Source: Pseudomonas berkeleyensis
Lineage (GTDB): Bacteria > Pseudomonadota > Gammaproteobacteria > Pseudomonadales > Pseudomonadaceae
NCBI RefSeq assembly: GCF_014109765.1
Contig: NZ_CP059139.1
Coordinates: 4,282,001-4,346,000, forward strand
Length of the DNA stretch: 64,000 nt
Reading direction: 5' to 3'
In this document: positions 51,060 through 60,877 of the stretch, one piece after another
Position numbering within the stretch: the stretch's first letter is position 1
Layout of the letters: each line of letters starts with the position of its first letter
Position numbers and translations under genes: made by a program
Notes under the pieces: model-generated
Told to the model about the DNA's origin: nothing
Seen by the model: only the letters and a program-made list of their open reading frames with translations
Databases searched by the model: none

Positions 51060-51260
51060 TCAATCGTTTTCTTCGATCCACGCCGCCTGGATCGCCTCGA
51101 GCACCTTCTCACCACCACGCTGCGGGTCGTCGGAAAACGCCGGCAGAGCCAGCACCCAGCTACGCAGATCGACGAAATTCACATAGCGCGGATCGACATC
51201 CGGCTTCTGCTCACTCAACTGGATGGCGATTTCCAATACATCGACCCATTTCAGGCTCAT
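51060..51260 (-). CDS. iscX: Fe-S cluster assembly protein IscX
   Basis: A 66-residue acidic protein starting MSLKWVDVLEIAIQLSEQKP, with the conserved DVDPRYVNFVDLRSWVLAL core. IscX (YfhJ) binds IscS and iron and acts as a regulator of cluster formation. It is the last gene of the isc operon, 15 bp after fdx, with the terminator at 50987-51018 beyond. Confidence 0.96.
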   Translation of the reverse strand: MSLKWVDVLEIAIQLSEQKPDVDPRYVNFVDLRSWVLALPAFSDDPQRGGEKVLEAIQAAWIEEND

Positions 51261-51275
51261 GATGATACTTCCTGA

Positions 51276-51617
51276 TCAGTGCGGCGCTTCAGCTGCATGG
51301 TTAAGCGAATATTTCGGAATCTCAACGGTGATGTCTTCTTCACCAACGATGGCCTGACAAGCCAGGCGCGATTGAGCCTCGAGCCCCCATGCCTTGTCCA
51401 GGTAGTCCTCTTCCAGCTCATCCGCCTCGTTCAACGAATCGAAACCTTCGCGAACGATGCAGTGGCAGGTGGTGCAGGCACACACGCCACCGCAGGCACT
51501 TTCCATCTCGATATGGTGCTCGTGCGCCAACTCAAGAATCGAGATACCCGGCTCTGCCTCGACTACCAGGCCTTCCGGGCAAAATCTCTCGTGGGGCAGA
51601 AAAATCACCTGCGGCAT
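51276..51617 (-). CDS. fdx: ISC-system [2Fe-2S] ferredoxin
   Basis: A 113-residue adrenodoxin-type ferredoxin that feeds electrons to Fe-S assembly on IscU. Cluster ligands are in ESACGGVCACTTCHCIV (C-x5-C-x2-C) and a fourth cysteine in LACQAIV. The N-terminus is MPQVIFLPHERFCPEGLVVE. It lies 3 bp after hscA in the operon. Confidence 0.97.
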   Translation of the reverse strand: MPQVIFLPHERFCPEGLVVEAEPGISILELAHEHHIEMESACGGVCACTTCHCIVREGFDSLNEADELEEDYLDKAWGLEAQSRLACQAIVGEEDITVEIPKYSLNHAAEAPH

Positions 51618-51620
51618 CAG

Positions 51621-53486
51621 TTATTCCTCGATCTCATTCAGATTGCGCCCGGCCAGCGCGGCTTTCACGGTGGAGTCCAGACGACGGGCAGCAAAGGCAT
51701 CAGTAACCTGTGACAGGCGCTTGGTCTGCCGCTCGATGGCAAGCCCATCGTTACCAACGAGCAAATCACGCAGCTCCTGCACTTGCAGTTCGATGACCTC
51801 GCGCTCCTCGGCATCGAGCAAACGCTCGCCATCGACCTGCAACGCAGCCTCGACAGCCTCGATCAGACGCTGAGCATCGACCTGCTGCTCACGCAGAACA
51901 CGGGCAGCCTTGTCGTCACCAGCATTCTGGAAGGAATCCTGCAGCATGCGGGCGATTTCGCCATCGGTCAGCCCGTAGGACGGTTTGACCTGAATGTTCG
52001 CCTCCACACCGGAACCGAGTTCACGAGCCGCCACGCTAAGCAGGCCATCGGCGTCCACCTGGAAGGTCACGCGAATCTTCGCCGCCCCAGCCACCATCGG
52101 TGGGATACCGCGTAGCTCGAAACGCGCCAGGGAACGACAGTCGGCGATCAGCTCGCGTTCGCCCTGCAGCACGTGAATCATCATGGCCGTCTGGCCATCC
52201 TTGTAAGTAGTGAACTCCTGCGCGCGCGCAACCGGAATAGTGGTGTTGCGAGGAATCACCTTCTCCATCAGCCCGCCCATGGTCTCCAGGCCGAGCGACA
52301 GGGGAATCACGTCCAGCAGCAGCAACTCTTCGCCATCACCACGCTGATTGCCGGCCAGCGTATCGGCCTGAATCGAGGCGCCAATCGCCACCACCTGATC
52401 CGGATCGATATTGGTCAGCGGCGCACGTCCGAACAATTCACCTACGGCTTCACGCACACGCGGCACACGTGTAGAGCCGCCCACCATGACCACCGCGCTC
52501 ACTTCGTCCAGTTCGACGCCGGAGTCGCGTACGGCGCGCCGGCAAGCCTTGAGGCTGCGCGCCACCATCGGCTCGATCAGTGCTTCGAACTGCTCGCGCG
52601 ACAGCCTGCCGCGCCAGTCGCCATATCTCAGCTCGACCTCATCAGCGGCCGTCAGTGCCTCCTTGGCAGCGCAGGCGGCCTGCAGCAAGCTACGCTGCGC
52701 AGCCGGATCGAGATCGCTGGAGATGCCGGCCTGCTGGATGATCCAGTCCGCCACGGCATGATCGAAGTCATCGCCACCCAGTGCGCTATCGCCACCGGTC
52801 GCCAGCACTTCGAACACACCGCCGGTCAGGCGCAGGATGGAGATATCGAATGTGCCGCCACCCAGGTCATAGATGGCGACCACGCCCTCGGCCTTCTGAT
52901 CCAAGCCATAGGCGACGGCTGCTGCCGTGGGCTCATTGAGCAGACGCAGGACATTCAGGCCGGCAAGTCGCGCCGCATCCTTGGTGGCCTGACGCTGGGC
53001 ATCGTCGAAATACGCCGGCACGGTGATCACCGCCCCAACCAGCTCGCCACCCAGCACCTGCTCGGCGCGCTGACGCAGCGCCTTGAGAATATCCGCCGAC
53101 ACCTCGACCGGGCTCTTCGCTCCCTGCACCGTCTCGATGAAGGGCATGTGCGACTCGCCAACGACGAAGCGATAAGGCAATTGCTCGCCAAGCTGATGCA
53201 CGTCGGCGATGCCACGCCCCATCAGACGCTTGACCGACAGCACCGTGTTGAACGGATCGCTGGCAGCCGCCAACTTGGCAGACTCGCCCACCTCGACACG
53301 CTCGGGGTGGTAACGAACCGCCGACGGCAGAATGACCTTGCCCGCCTCATCAGGAAGCGGCTCAGCCAACCCGCTACGCACTGCAGCGACCAGAGAATTG
53401 GTGGTACCCAGGTCGATACCCACCGCCAGCCGACGCTGGTGAGGTTGTGGGCTCTGTCCTGGCTCGGCGATCTGCAATAAGGCCAT
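51621..53486 (-). CDS. hscA: Hsp70-type Fe-S chaperone HscA
   Basis: HscA, with HscB, releases clusters from IscU to target proteins. The 621-residue protein starts [20 protein letters not shown] and has the Hsp70 signatures [27 protein letters not shown] and [20 protein letters not shown]. The substrate-binding domain follows from about 385, with the helical lid at the end. An earlier in-frame start (14 codons) overlaps the promoterless hscB junction and was not chosen. It lies between hscB and fdx. Confidence 0.97.
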   Translation of the reverse strand: MALLQIAEPGQSPQPHQRRLAVGIDLGTTNSLVAAVRSGLAEPLPDEAGKVILPSAVRYHPERVEVGESAKLAAASDPFNTVLSVKRLMGRGIADVHQLGEQLPYRFVVGESHMPFIETVQGAKSPVEVSADILKALRQRAEQVLGGELVGAVITVPAYFDDAQRQATKDAARLAGLNVLRLLNEPTAAAVAYGLDQKAEGVVAIYDLGGGTFDISILRLTGGVFEVLATGGDSALGGDDFDHAVADWIIQQAGISSDLDPAAQRSLLQAACAAKEALTAADEVELRYGDWRGRLSREQFEALIEPMVARSLKACRRAVRDSGVELDEVSAVVMVGGSTRVPRVREAVGELFGRAPLTNIDPDQVVAIGASIQADTLAGNQRGDGEELLLLDVIPLSLGLETMGGLMEKVIPRNTTIPVARAQEFTTYKDGQTAMMIHVLQGERELIADCRSLARFELRGIPPMVAGAAKIRVTFQVDADGLLSVAARELGSGVEANIQVKPSYGLTDGEIARMLQDSFQNAGDDKAARVLREQQVDAQRLIEAVEAALQVDGERLLDAEEREVIELQVQELRDLLVGNDGLAIERQTKRLSQVTDAFAARRLDSTVKAALAGRNLNEIEE

Positions 53487-53531
53487 GGTCGTCTTGAAAT
53501 CATCAGGCGGGCTGCCGGAGCAACCCACAGG

Positions 53532-54053
53532 TTAATCGTCGAGGCGCTCTTCTAACTGGCGCACTTCATGGGAAAGCTTGTCGAGGAACTGCATGCGGCG
53601 CATCAGGCGCTCAGCCTCCTCACGCCGGGCATCATCGTCCCAGCAAGCGGCAAAGCTTTCGTTGAGCTGCTCCTGCGCAGACTTGAGGCGGCGCTTGAAA
53701 GCCGCAACGCCAGCCAGGTCGGCATCGTCGTGCAGTTCTTCCAACTCCTCGCGCAGCTCCATTTGCTGCAGCAGGAAGTCCGGATCCTGCACCGTCACTT
53801 CCAACGGCAGCTCGGGCCCGCGCAGAGCGAGCAAGTAACGAGCGCGCTGCGAAGGCGTCTTCAATACCTGGTAGGCCTCGTTGAGACAGGCCGAACGCTC
53901 CAGCGCCATACGCTGCTCACGTTCGCCAGCGTCAGCGAAGCGATCCGGGTGAACCTGACGCGCCAGCTCACGGTAACGCGCAGCCAACTGATCGAGGTCG
54001 AGGCGAAAACTGGGCTGCAGGTCGAACAGCGCGAAGTGGCAGGGACTACCCAT
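53532..54053 (-). CDS. hscB: J-domain co-chaperone HscB
   Basis: A 173-residue J-protein that recruits IscU to HscA. The N-terminal J domain (about 1-75) has the HPD motif in QVHPDRFA. The C-terminal helical bundle (about 90-170) binds IscU. The start codon shares one base with the iscA stop (TGATG), showing tight translational coupling. Confidence 0.97.
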   Translation of the reverse strand: MGSPCHFALFDLQPSFRLDLDQLAARYRELARQVHPDRFADAGEREQRMALERSACLNEAYQVLKTPSQRARYLLALRGPELPLEVTVQDPDFLLQQMELREELEELHDDADLAGVAAFKRRLKSAQEQLNESFAACWDDDARREEAERLMRRMQFLDKLSHEVRQLEERLDD

Positions 54054-54376
54054 CAGACGTTGAAGCTCTCACCGCAACCGCATTCGCCACGCACGTTGGG
54101 GTTGTTGAACTTGAAGCCCTCATTGAGGCCTTCCTTGACGAAGTCCAACTCGGTGCCATCGAGATACACCAGGCTCTTGGGATCGATGATCACCTTGACG
54201 CCATGGCTCTCGAAAACCTGATCCTCGGCCGCCAGCTCATCGACGAACTCGAGCACGTAGGCCAGGCCGGAACAACCCGTGGTACGCACGCCAAGACGAA
54301 TACCTGCCCCCTTGCCACGCCCATCGAGGGAGCGTTGCACGTGACGGGCAGCAGCTTCAGACATGGTGATGGCCAT
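54053..54376 (-). CDS. iscA: A-type Fe-S carrier IscA
   Basis: A 107-residue scaffold/carrier of the IscA/HesB family. The three conserved cysteines are in [10 protein letters not shown] and the C-terminal GECGCGESF. It lies 13 bp after iscU. Confidence 0.97.
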   Translation of the reverse strand: MAITMSEAAARHVQRSLDGRGKGAGIRLGVRTTGCSGLAYVLEFVDELAAEDQVFESHGVKVIIDPKSLVYLDGTELDFVKEGLNEGFKFNNPNVRGECGCGESFNV

Positions 54377-54389
54377 TGCAAACCTCGTA

Positions 54390-54776
54390 TCAGAGCAAGC
54401 CTTTCTTCTGCTTGTAGTCGCGCACGGCCGCCTTGATGGCGTCCTCGGCGAGCACCGAGCAGTGAATTTTCACCGGCGGCAACGCCAGTTCTTCGGCAAG
54501 CTGGGTGTTCTTGATGCTTTCAGCCTCGTCCAGGGTCTTGCCCTTCATCCACTCGGTAGCGAGGGAGCTGGAAGCGATGGCGGAACCGCAGCCATAGGTC
54601 TTGAACTTGGCGTCTTCGATCACGCCGCTCTCGCTGACCTTGATCTGCAAGCGCATGACGTCGCCGCAAGCCGGCGCGCCGACCATGCCGGTGCCAACGT
54701 CCGGATCTTCGGCGTTCAGCTTGCCGACGTTGCGCGGATTCTCGTAGTGGTCGATGACCTTGTCACTGTATGCCAT
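54390..54776 (-). CDS. iscU: Fe-S scaffold protein IscU
   Basis: A 128-residue scaffold on which clusters are built. The three ligand cysteines are in [20 protein letters not shown] and [10 protein letters not shown]. The LPPVKIHC HscA-recognition motif (LPPVK) is present. It follows iscS after a 74-bp gap, longer than the other junctions in this operon. Confidence 0.98.
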   Translation of the reverse strand: MAYSDKVIDHYENPRNVGKLNAEDPDVGTGMVGAPACGDVMRLQIKVSESGVIEDAKFKTYGCGSAIASSSLATEWMKGKTLDEAESIKNTQLAEELALPPVKIHCSVLAEDAIKAAVRDYKQKKGLL

Positions 54777-54850
54777 GGTGTACTTCCTCTCTCATCAGGT
54801 GCCGCTCTCCGGCGAACCGCTGGAAACCGAGCGATCCGCCTCGGCAGCTT

Positions 54851-56065
54851 TTAGTGTGCTGCCCATTCCACGGTGGAAAGGTCGACACCTTCTTTGAACA
54901 TATCCCACAGGGGCGACAACTCACGCAGCTTGTCCACGGCCTCACGAACCTTGACAGCGGCGTAGTCGACCTCTTCTTCAGTGGTGAAGCGGCCGAAGGT
55001 GAAGCGAATCGAGCTGTGTGCCAGCTCATCGTTACGACCCAGGGCGCGCAGCACGTAGGACGGCTCCAGGGAAGCCGAGGTGCAGGCCGAGCCGGACGAT
55101 ACGGCGAGATCCTTGAGCGCCATGATCAGCGACTCACCCTCGACATAGTTGAAACTCAGGTTAAGGTTGTGCGGCACACGAGCAGTCAGGCTGCCGTTGA
55201 CGTACAGCTCTTCCATGTCTTCCAGCTGACGGTAGAAACGATCACGCAGAGCAGCGATGCGCTGATTTTCCGCGACCATCTCTTCCTTGGCGATACGGAA
55301 GGCCTCACCCATGCCGACGCATTGGTGAGTCGCCAGGGTGCCAGAGCGCATGCCACGCTCATGGCCACCGCCATGGGTCTGCGCTTCCAGACGCACGCGC
55401 GGCTTGCGACGTACGTACAGGGCGCCAACGCCTTTCGGGCCGTAAGTCTTATGGGCAGAGAAGGACATCAGGTCGACCTTCATCTTTTCCAGATCGATTT
55501 CCACCTTGCCGGTGGACTGCGCCGCATCGACATGCAGCAGCACGCCGCGCGAACGGGTCAGCTCGCCAATGGCAGCGATGTCATTGATGGTGCCGATTTC
55601 GTTGTTGACGTGCATGAGCGACACCAGAACGGTGTCCTCGCGCAATGCAGCCTCAACCATTGCCGGCGTGATCAGACCGTCCTCGCCCGGCTCCAGATAA
55701 GTGACCTCGAAGCCTTCGCGCTCGAGCTGGCGGGTGGTATCCAACACCGCCTTGTGCTCGATCTTGGAAGTGATGATGTGCTTGCCTTTGCTGCTGTAGA
55801 AGTGCGCAACACCCTTGATGGCAAGGTTGTCGGACTCGGTGGCACCACTGGTCCAGACAATCTCGCGCGGATCGGCATTGACCAACTCGGCGACCTGGCG
55901 ACGGGCGTTTTCCACCGCTTCTTCGGCCTTCCAGCCAAACACATGGGAGCGCGACGCCGGGTTGCCAAAATTACCGTCGACCAGCAGGCACTCGCTCATT
56001 TTCTGCGCAACACGCGGATCTACCGGCGTGGTTGCGGAGTAATCGAGATAAATCGGCAATTTCAT
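54851..56065 (-). CDS. iscS: Cysteine desulfurase IscS
   Basis: A 404-residue PLP enzyme that provides sulfur for Fe-S clusters and thio-modified tRNA. It starts [20 protein letters not shown]. The PLP lysine is in [11 protein letters not shown], and the active-site cysteine is in [20 protein letters not shown]. The start at 56065 was chosen because seven upstream in-frame residues are not found in the family. It lies 30 bp after iscR. Confidence 0.98.
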   Translation of the reverse strand: MKLPIYLDYSATTPVDPRVAQKMSECLLVDGNFGNPASRSHVFGWKAEEAVENARRQVAELVNADPREIVWTSGATESDNLAIKGVAHFYSSKGKHIITSKIEHKAVLDTTRQLEREGFEVTYLEPGEDGLITPAMVEAALREDTVLVSLMHVNNEIGTINDIAAIGELTRSRGVLLHVDAAQSTGKVEIDLEKMKVDLMSFSAHKTYGPKGVGALYVRRKPRVRLEAQTHGGGHERGMRSGTLATHQCVGMGEAFRIAKEEMVAENQRIAALRDRFYRQLEDMEELYVNGSLTARVPHNLNLSFNYVEGESLIMALKDLAVSSGSACTSASLEPSYVLRALGRNDELAHSSIRFTFGRFTTEEEVDYAAVKVREAVDKLRELSPLWDMFKEGVDLSTVEWAAH

Positions 56066-56095
56066 TGGGTTTCTCCTATCAGGCAAACGCCCTGC

Positions 56096-56587
56096 TCATT
56101 CGATGGCAGACGCTTCAATCTTATCCAGGCGCGGCGCCCTGCCATTGCAGCGGCGCTGATCCTGGCGCAACGCGACCTCTTGAACCTCACGGCGCGCGAC
56201 CAGATCGGCCAGGCTGATGCCACTGAGGAATTCATGAATTTGCTGACTGAGATCGCACCACAGGTGATGAGTCAGGCAGGTGTCGCCAGAGTGACAATCA
56301 CCCTGCCCCTGGCAACGCGTGGCATCCACTGACTCATTGACCGCATCGATCACTTGAGCCACCTGGATGCCGCCCATGTCGCGCGACAGCTGATAGCCGC
56401 CACCCGGCCCACGCACACTGGAAACCAGGTTGCCACGGCGCAACTTGGCGAACAGCTGCTCCAGATAGGACAAGGAGATGCCTTGTCGCTCTGAAATGTC
56501 GGCTAGGGAAACAGGCCCATGCTGCGCGTGCAGCGCCAGATCAAGCATGGCGGTAACGGCGTAACGGCCTTTGGTGGTCAGTCGCAT
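56096..56587 (-). CDS. iscR: Fe-S cluster regulator IscR
   Basis: A 163-residue Rrf2-family repressor of the isc operon that senses Fe-S supply through a [2Fe-2S] cluster. It starts [20 protein letters not shown] with the winged helix in the first 70 residues. Cluster ligands C92, C98, C104 and H107 are all present ([18 protein letters not shown]). It is the first gene of iscRSUA-hscBA-fdx-iscX and probably controls its own promoter through the box at 56629-56651. Confidence 0.97.
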   Translation of the reverse strand: MRLTTKGRYAVTAMLDLALHAQHGPVSLADISERQGISLSYLEQLFAKLRRGNLVSSVRGPGGGYQLSRDMGGIQVAQVIDAVNESVDATRCQGQGDCHSGDTCLTHHLWCDLSQQIHEFLSGISLADLVARREVQEVALRQDQRRCNGRAPRLDKIEASAIE

Positions 56588-56628
56588 GGCTCTACCACGA
56601 ATCACTGAATTGCGGCGAAGTATGCAAT

Positions 56629-56651
56629 TTCCGAGTATTTAAGTCAACTAT
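56629..56651 (-). promoter_or_regulatory. Probable IscR type 1 binding site
   Basis: On the minus strand the site begins ATAGTTGACTTAAATACTCG, 42 bases or so upstream of iscR. It fits the type 1 IscR motif (ATA-x3-GACT-A/T-rich-A-x-TC) at most positions and includes a TTGACT that may serve as a -35 element. It would mediate repression of the operon by holo-IscR. Confidence 0.65.
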
Positions 56652-56723
56652 AAGACCTATTGATTTACTCAGGATTGACCGCGAAGGGAGGCGGGATGAT
56701 AGCAGAGACCACCCCGCCACGCA

Positions 56724-57503
56724 TCAGGCTGCCGGCTTATCGCCCTGCCCCTTGCAGACCTCGGCGAAGTCCTCATCACGCAAGGCCGGCAGAGCCCTGG
56801 CACGATAGTCGCAATCCATCGACGCCAGCGCCTTGCTCACATCCTCCAGACGCCCATCCACCGCCTGCAGATGGTCGAGCAGTTGACCAATGGCGCGCGC
56901 AACCGGATCCGGCATGTCCTGCCCGACACCATAGGCATCGAAGCCGATCTTCTCGGCCATGGCCTGACGCTTGGCCTCCTGCTCGTCATCGGACTTGACG
57001 ATGATCTTGCCAGGAATACCCACCGCCGTTGCACCAGCCGGCACCGCCTTGGTCACCACCGCGTTGGAGCCGATCTTGGCCCCCGCACCGACAGTGAACG
57101 GCCCCAACACCTTGGCCCCGGCACCGACCACCACACCATCCTCCAGCGTCGGGTGGCGCTTGCCCTTGTTCCAGCTGGTACCACCAAGAGTCACGCCCTG
57201 GTACAGCGTCACATCGTTACCGATCTCGGCCGTCTCACCGATGACGATGCCCATACCGTGATCGATAAAGAATCGCCGCCCGATCCTGGCACCCGGATGA
57301 ATCTCGATACCGGTCAGCCAGCGACCAAAATTGGACACCACGCGCGCCAGCCACTTCCAACCCGAACGCCATAGAGCATGTGCCACACGATGCAACCAGA
57401 TGGCGTGCAGCCCCGGATAGCAGGTCACCACCTCGAAGGCGTTGCGTGCCGCCGGGTCACGGTGAAATACGCTCTGGATATCTTCTCGCATGCGTTCAAA
57501 CAT
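56724..57503 (-). CDS. cysE: Serine O-acetyltransferase
   Basis: CysE acetylates serine for cysteine synthesis. The 259-residue protein starts [20 protein letters not shown]. The left-handed beta helix (about 65-175) has [20 protein letters not shown] and [18 protein letters not shown], with the catalytic histidines. The sequence resembles the short EpsC/SAT form in its N-terminus, with an extra C-terminal helical tail (about 190-259). It lies between trmJ (8-base overlap) and iscR, so cysteine supply and Fe-S assembly are neighbours. Confidence 0.95.
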   Translation of the reverse strand: MFERMREDIQSVFHRDPAARNAFEVVTCYPGLHAIWLHRVAHALWRSGWKWLARVVSNFGRWLTGIEIHPGARIGRRFFIDHGMGIVIGETAEIGNDVTLYQGVTLGGTSWNKGKRHPTLEDGVVVGAGAKVLGPFTVGAGAKIGSNAVVTKAVPAGATAVGIPGKIIVKSDDEQEAKRQAMAEKIGFDAYGVGQDMPDPVARAIGQLLDHLQAVDGRLEDVSKALASMDCDYRARALPALRDEDFAEVCKGQGDKPAA

Positions 57504-58284
57504 CAGACTTCCCCTGCTTATGAGGCTCTCCACGCACGGCTTTCTCGGTCTCGGTGAGAATGCCGCGCAGGATATTCATTTCCAACTTGCTCACCGCACT
57601 GCGCCCATACAAACGGCGCAGGCGAGTCATCAGGTGTCGTGGCTTCTGCGGATCGAGAAAACCGATCATCACCAGCACGCGCCGCAGATGACCGTAGAAA
57701 GACTCCAGCTCATCCGCTGTCGCCGCCTGGGCATTGAGCATCGCCGTGGCTTCCAGCTTTTCCACCTTGGTCGGCAGGCTCGAAGCAGCCAACCAGGCCA
57801 TGCGCACTTCATAGGCCAGCACCTGCACCGCCGCCGCCAGATTCAGCGAACTGAAATCCGGATTGGACGGGATATGCACGTGGTATTGACATCGCTGCAG
57901 CTCTTCATTGGTCAGGCCGGCGTATTCACGACCGAACACTAGCGCCACCTCACCGCCCGCTGCCGCCTGCTCGCAACTGGCGACACCGCACTCACGCGGA
58001 TCGAGCAAAGGCCAGGGAATACGCCGATCACGGGCACTGGTGCCAATCACCAGACTGCAGCCGACCAGCGCTTCTTCGAGCGATCCAACCACCTGAGCCG
58101 CATCCAGCACATCGGTCGCACCGGATGCGCGAGCAACTGCATCGCTACTGGGAAAATCTTCCGGCTCGACCAGCACCAGGCGCGACAAGCCCATGTTTTT
58201 CATCGCCCGCGCAGCACCACCGATATTGCCCGGATGACTGGTGCCCACCAGAACGACGCGAATATTGTCCAGCAATGCAGACAC
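57496..58284 (-). CDS. trmJ: tRNA (cytidine/uridine-2'-O-)-methyltransferase TrmJ
   Basis: A 262-residue SPOUT methyltransferase acting on position 32 of several tRNAs. The N-terminus [20 protein letters not shown] continues [12 protein letters not shown], the family hallmark. [15 protein letters not shown] and the [20 protein letters not shown] knot region are intact, and the C-terminal helical extension is typical of bacterial TrmJ. It is divergent from suhB and overlaps cysE by 8 bases. Confidence 0.95.
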   Translation of the reverse strand: MSALLDNIRVVLVGTSHPGNIGGAARAMKNMGLSRLVLVEPEDFPSSDAVARASGATDVLDAAQVVGSLEEALVGCSLVIGTSARDRRIPWPLLDPRECGVASCEQAAAGGEVALVFGREYAGLTNEELQRCQYHVHIPSNPDFSSLNLAAAVQVLAYEVRMAWLAASSLPTKVEKLEATAMLNAQAATADELESFYGHLRRVLVMIGFLDPQKPRHLMTRLRRLYGRSAVSKLEMNILRGILTETEKAVRGEPHKQGKSDV

Positions 58285-58419
58285 TCTCAGAAACGATTAG
58301 GGGGCAACGATCTTACCCAAGCCCTTGCGTGATTGCCATGCAGGTACAGACGGCGCTTCATCGGCAACGGTTTTCTGCTAACATGGCCGGCTTTCTTTAA
58401 CGCCCCAGGTGAACCACCC

Positions 58420-59235
58420 ATGCAGCCCATGCTGAATATCGCCCTGCGCGCCGCCCGCAGCGCCGGTGAAATGATCTTTCGCTCCATTGAGCGCCTGGAT
58501 GTCATCTCGGTCGACGAGAAGGATGCCAAGGACTACGTCACCGAGGTCGACAAGGCCGCCGAACTGATGATCGTCCAAGCCATCCGCAAGGCTTACCCGA
58601 CCCACAGCTTCCTCGGCGAGGAAGGTGGCGTACTGGAAGGCAGCGGCGAAGGCGCCGACTATCAGTGGATCATCGACCCGCTGGACGGCACCACTAACTT
58701 CATTCGCGGCGTTCCGCATTTCGCCATCAGCATCGCCTGCAAATACCGCGGCCGCCTCGAGCACGCCATCGTCCTCGACCCGGTTCGCCAGGAAGAATTC
58801 ACCGCCAGCCGTGGCCGTGGTGCCGCCCTCAATGGTCGCCGCCTGCGCGTCAGCAACCGCAAGAGCCTGGACGGCGCACTGCTGGGCACCGGCTTCCCGT
58901 TCCGCAATGAACAACTGGACAACCTCGAGAACTACCTGGGCATGTTCCGCAGCCTGGTTGGCCAGACCGCCGGCGTACGCCGTGCCGGCGCCGCCAGCCT
59001 GGATCTGGCCTACGTCGCAGCCGGTCGTTACGACGCTTTCTGGGAATTCGGCCTGTCCGAGTGGGACATGGCCGCAGGCGCCCTGCTGATTCAGGAAGCA
59101 GGCGGACTGGTCAGCGACTTCACTGGCGGCCACGAATTCCTCGAGAAGGGCCAGATCGTTGCCGGCAACACCAAGTGCTTCAAGGCCGTACTGACTGCAA
59201 TTCAGCCACACCTGGCTCCCTCGATGAAGCGCTGA
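58420..59235 (+). CDS. suhB: Inositol-1-monophosphatase SuhB
   Basis: A 271-residue member of the inositol monophosphatase family that also joins rRNA antitermination complexes in E. coli. It starts MQPMLNIALRAARSAGEMIF. The metal site is visible: FLGEEGG, WIIDPLDGTTNF and, near the end, SEWDMAAGALL. In P. aeruginosa SuhB affects the switch between acute and chronic virulence programs. The start was set at MQPML; 29 in-frame codons upstream overlap the divergent promoter region. Confidence 0.96.
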   Translation: MQPMLNIALRAARSAGEMIFRSIERLDVISVDEKDAKDYVTEVDKAAELMIVQAIRKAYPTHSFLGEEGGVLEGSGEGADYQWIIDPLDGTTNFIRGVPHFAISIACKYRGRLEHAIVLDPVRQEEFTASRGRGAALNGRRLRVSNRKSLDGALLGTGFPFRNEQLDNLENYLGMFRSLVGQTAGVRRAGAASLDLAYVAAGRYDAFWEFGLSEWDMAAGALLIQEAGGLVSDFTGGHEFLEKGQIVAGNTKCFKAVLTAIQPHLAPSMKR

Positions 59236-59248
59236 GCATCCATCGAGC

Positions 59249-59282
59249 AATAAAAAACGCCCCGAGGGGCGTTTTTTATTGC
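59249..59282. terminator. Terminator after suhB
   Basis: A GCCC/GGGC stem around CGAG (59259-59270), extended by a long A-run on the left and T-run on the right, lies between convergent suhB and the glycine-zipper gene. Confidence 0.85.
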
Positions 59283-59291
59283 TCTGTATTC

Positions 59292-59834
59292 TTACTGTGC
59301 CTGCTGCACCAGCACCAGTTCACCTTGCTTGTTGACCGGAATACGGCTGCCCGGATCGCGATCCATGCGCACATTGCCGACCTTCTCGCCCAACTGATAC
59401 TTCACGTCGTAGCCAACCAGCTTCTCACTGGTATCGGTCACGGTGTTGCAGCGGGTTTCGGTGGTGGTGTAAGTGTCGCGCTGCTGCATGCCTTCCTGAA
59501 TCTTGTTACCGGCATAGCCTCCGCCGACCGCACCCGCTACCGTGGCGATCTTCTTGCCGGTGCCGCCACCGACCTGGTTACCCAGCAAACCACCAGCGAT
59601 GGCGCCGATGGCGGTACCAGCGATCTGATGCTGATCCTGCACCGGACGCTGACGGGTTACAGCCACGTCCTTGCAGACTTCCCGCGGGGTTTTCACGGTT
59701 TCATTGATCGGAGTGACGGCCAGCACCTCAGCATAGTCCGGGCCACGATCGACCAGACTATAGGTGGCGACAGCACCACCAGCGGTCACACCAACAGCAC
59801 CCAGTACGGCACCTACCAACAGTGATTTATTCAT
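59292..59834 (-). CDS. Glycine-zipper 2TM-domain envelope protein
   Basis: A 180-residue protein starting MNKSLLVGAVLGAVGVTAGG, an N-terminal hydrophobic segment (signal anchor, about 4-27). The centre (about 70-110) is a glycine-zipper hairpin (IAGTAIGAIAGGLLGNQVGG and VAGAVGGGYAGNKIQEGMQQ), as in SlyB/Rickettsia 17-kDa antigen-type proteins, but no lipobox cysteine is present. The C-terminus has DVKYQLGEKVGNVRMDRDPG. The role is unknown; related proteins insert in or associate with the outer membrane. It occupies the position between suhB and secF seen in P. aeruginosa. Confidence 0.88.
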   Translation of the reverse strand: MNKSLLVGAVLGAVGVTAGGAVATYSLVDRGPDYAEVLAVTPINETVKTPREVCKDVAVTRQRPVQDQHQIAGTAIGAIAGGLLGNQVGGGTGKKIATVAGAVGGGYAGNKIQEGMQQRDTYTTTETRCNTVTDTSEKLVGYDVKYQLGEKVGNVRMDRDPGSRIPVNKQGELVLVQQAQ

Positions 59835-59888
59835 TTTTTGTGTCTCCTAGGCTCGGCGACTCGCGCCCTTCTCCCTGCCTAGGACAGC

Positions 59889-59925
59889 AAAAAGCCGCGG
59901 CAAGTTCGACTTGCCGCGGCTTTTG
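59889..59925. terminator. Terminator downstream of secF
   Basis: AAAAGCCGCGGCAAG (59890-59904) pairs perfectly with CTTGCCGCGGCTTTT (59910-59924) around TTCGA. It ends the tgt-yajC-secD-secF transcript. Confidence 0.85.
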
Positions 59926-59951
59926 CGTTCTTTCATGAAGCGCGTCACACC

Positions 59952-60869
59952 CTATGGGAGGCCGTCGTCAGCCTCGGCTTCGACTGCCGGCGGGATCAGA
60001 TCCTCCACGCCCAGCTTCAGCCAGATCAGCACGGTAGCGCCGATGTAGACCGAAGAATAGGTACCGACCACAACACCGACCAGCAGGGTCAGGGCGAAGG
60101 CCGCCAACACGTCGCCACCGAACACCAGCAGCGCAACCAGCGCCAAGGAGGTGGAAAGCGAGGTCGCAATGGTACGCAGCAACGTCTGGGTCACGGAGAT
60201 ATCGATGTTCTCCTCCAGGCCGGTCTTGCGCAGCATGCGGAAGTTTTCGCGAATGCGGTCATAGATGATGATGGTGTCGTTGAGCGAGTAACCGATCATC
60301 GCCAGCACCGCAGCCAGCACGGTCAGGTCGAAAGGCACCTGGAAGAATGCCAGCACACCCAGCGTGATCACCACGTCATGCGCCAGCGAGGCGACTGCAC
60401 CGACACCGAACTTCCACTGGAAGCGGAAGGCCAGGTACAGCAGGATGCCGCCGAGTGCCAGCAGCATGGCCAGGCCACCCTGATCGCGCAGCTCTTCACC
60501 CACTTGCGGGCCAACGAACTCCACACGCTTGAGCTCGAAGCGGGTGTCCACATCGATCTTGCGCAGCGCATCGGCGACCTGCGAGCCCAGCTGCGGGTCA
60601 TCACCGGACAAACGAATCAGCACATCGGTAGTGGCACCGAAACTCTGCACGATGGCGTCGTTATAGCCGGCCTGCCCCAACTCGCGCTTGATCCCTTCGA
60701 GATCCGCCGGTTGTTCATACTGCAGCTCGATGAGCGTACCACCGGTGAAATCGAGGCCGTAGTTCAACCCCTTGGAGAACAACGCACCGAGACCGATGAG
60801 GGTCAGCAGCACGGTGATGGCGAACGCAACGTTGCGGATCGCCATGAAACGAATAGTTGACTTGATCAT
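59952..60869 (-). CDS. secF: Protein translocase subunit SecF
   Basis: SecF with SecD uses the proton gradient to help complete export through SecYEG. The 305-residue protein starts MIKSTIRFMAIRNVAFAITV and has six predicted membrane helices. The signature GLDFTGGTLIELQYE opens the first periplasmic domain, and YSLNDTIIIYDRIREN marks helix 4-5. The ATG at 60869 is preceded by TGAGGC; an earlier in-frame start overlaps the secD end. It follows secD closely. Confidence 0.97.
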   Translation of the reverse strand: MIKSTIRFMAIRNVAFAITVLLTLIGLGALFSKGLNYGLDFTGGTLIELQYEQPADLEGIKRELGQAGYNDAIVQSFGATTDVLIRLSGDDPQLGSQVADALRKIDVDTRFELKRVEFVGPQVGEELRDQGGLAMLLALGGILLYLAFRFQWKFGVGAVASLAHDVVITLGVLAFFQVPFDLTVLAAVLAMIGYSLNDTIIIYDRIRENFRMLRKTGLEENIDISVTQTLLRTIATSLSTSLALVALLVFGGDVLAAFALTLLVGVVVGTYSSVYIGATVLIWLKLGVEDLIPPAVEAEADDGLP

Positions 60870-60877
60870 GGCTTGCC

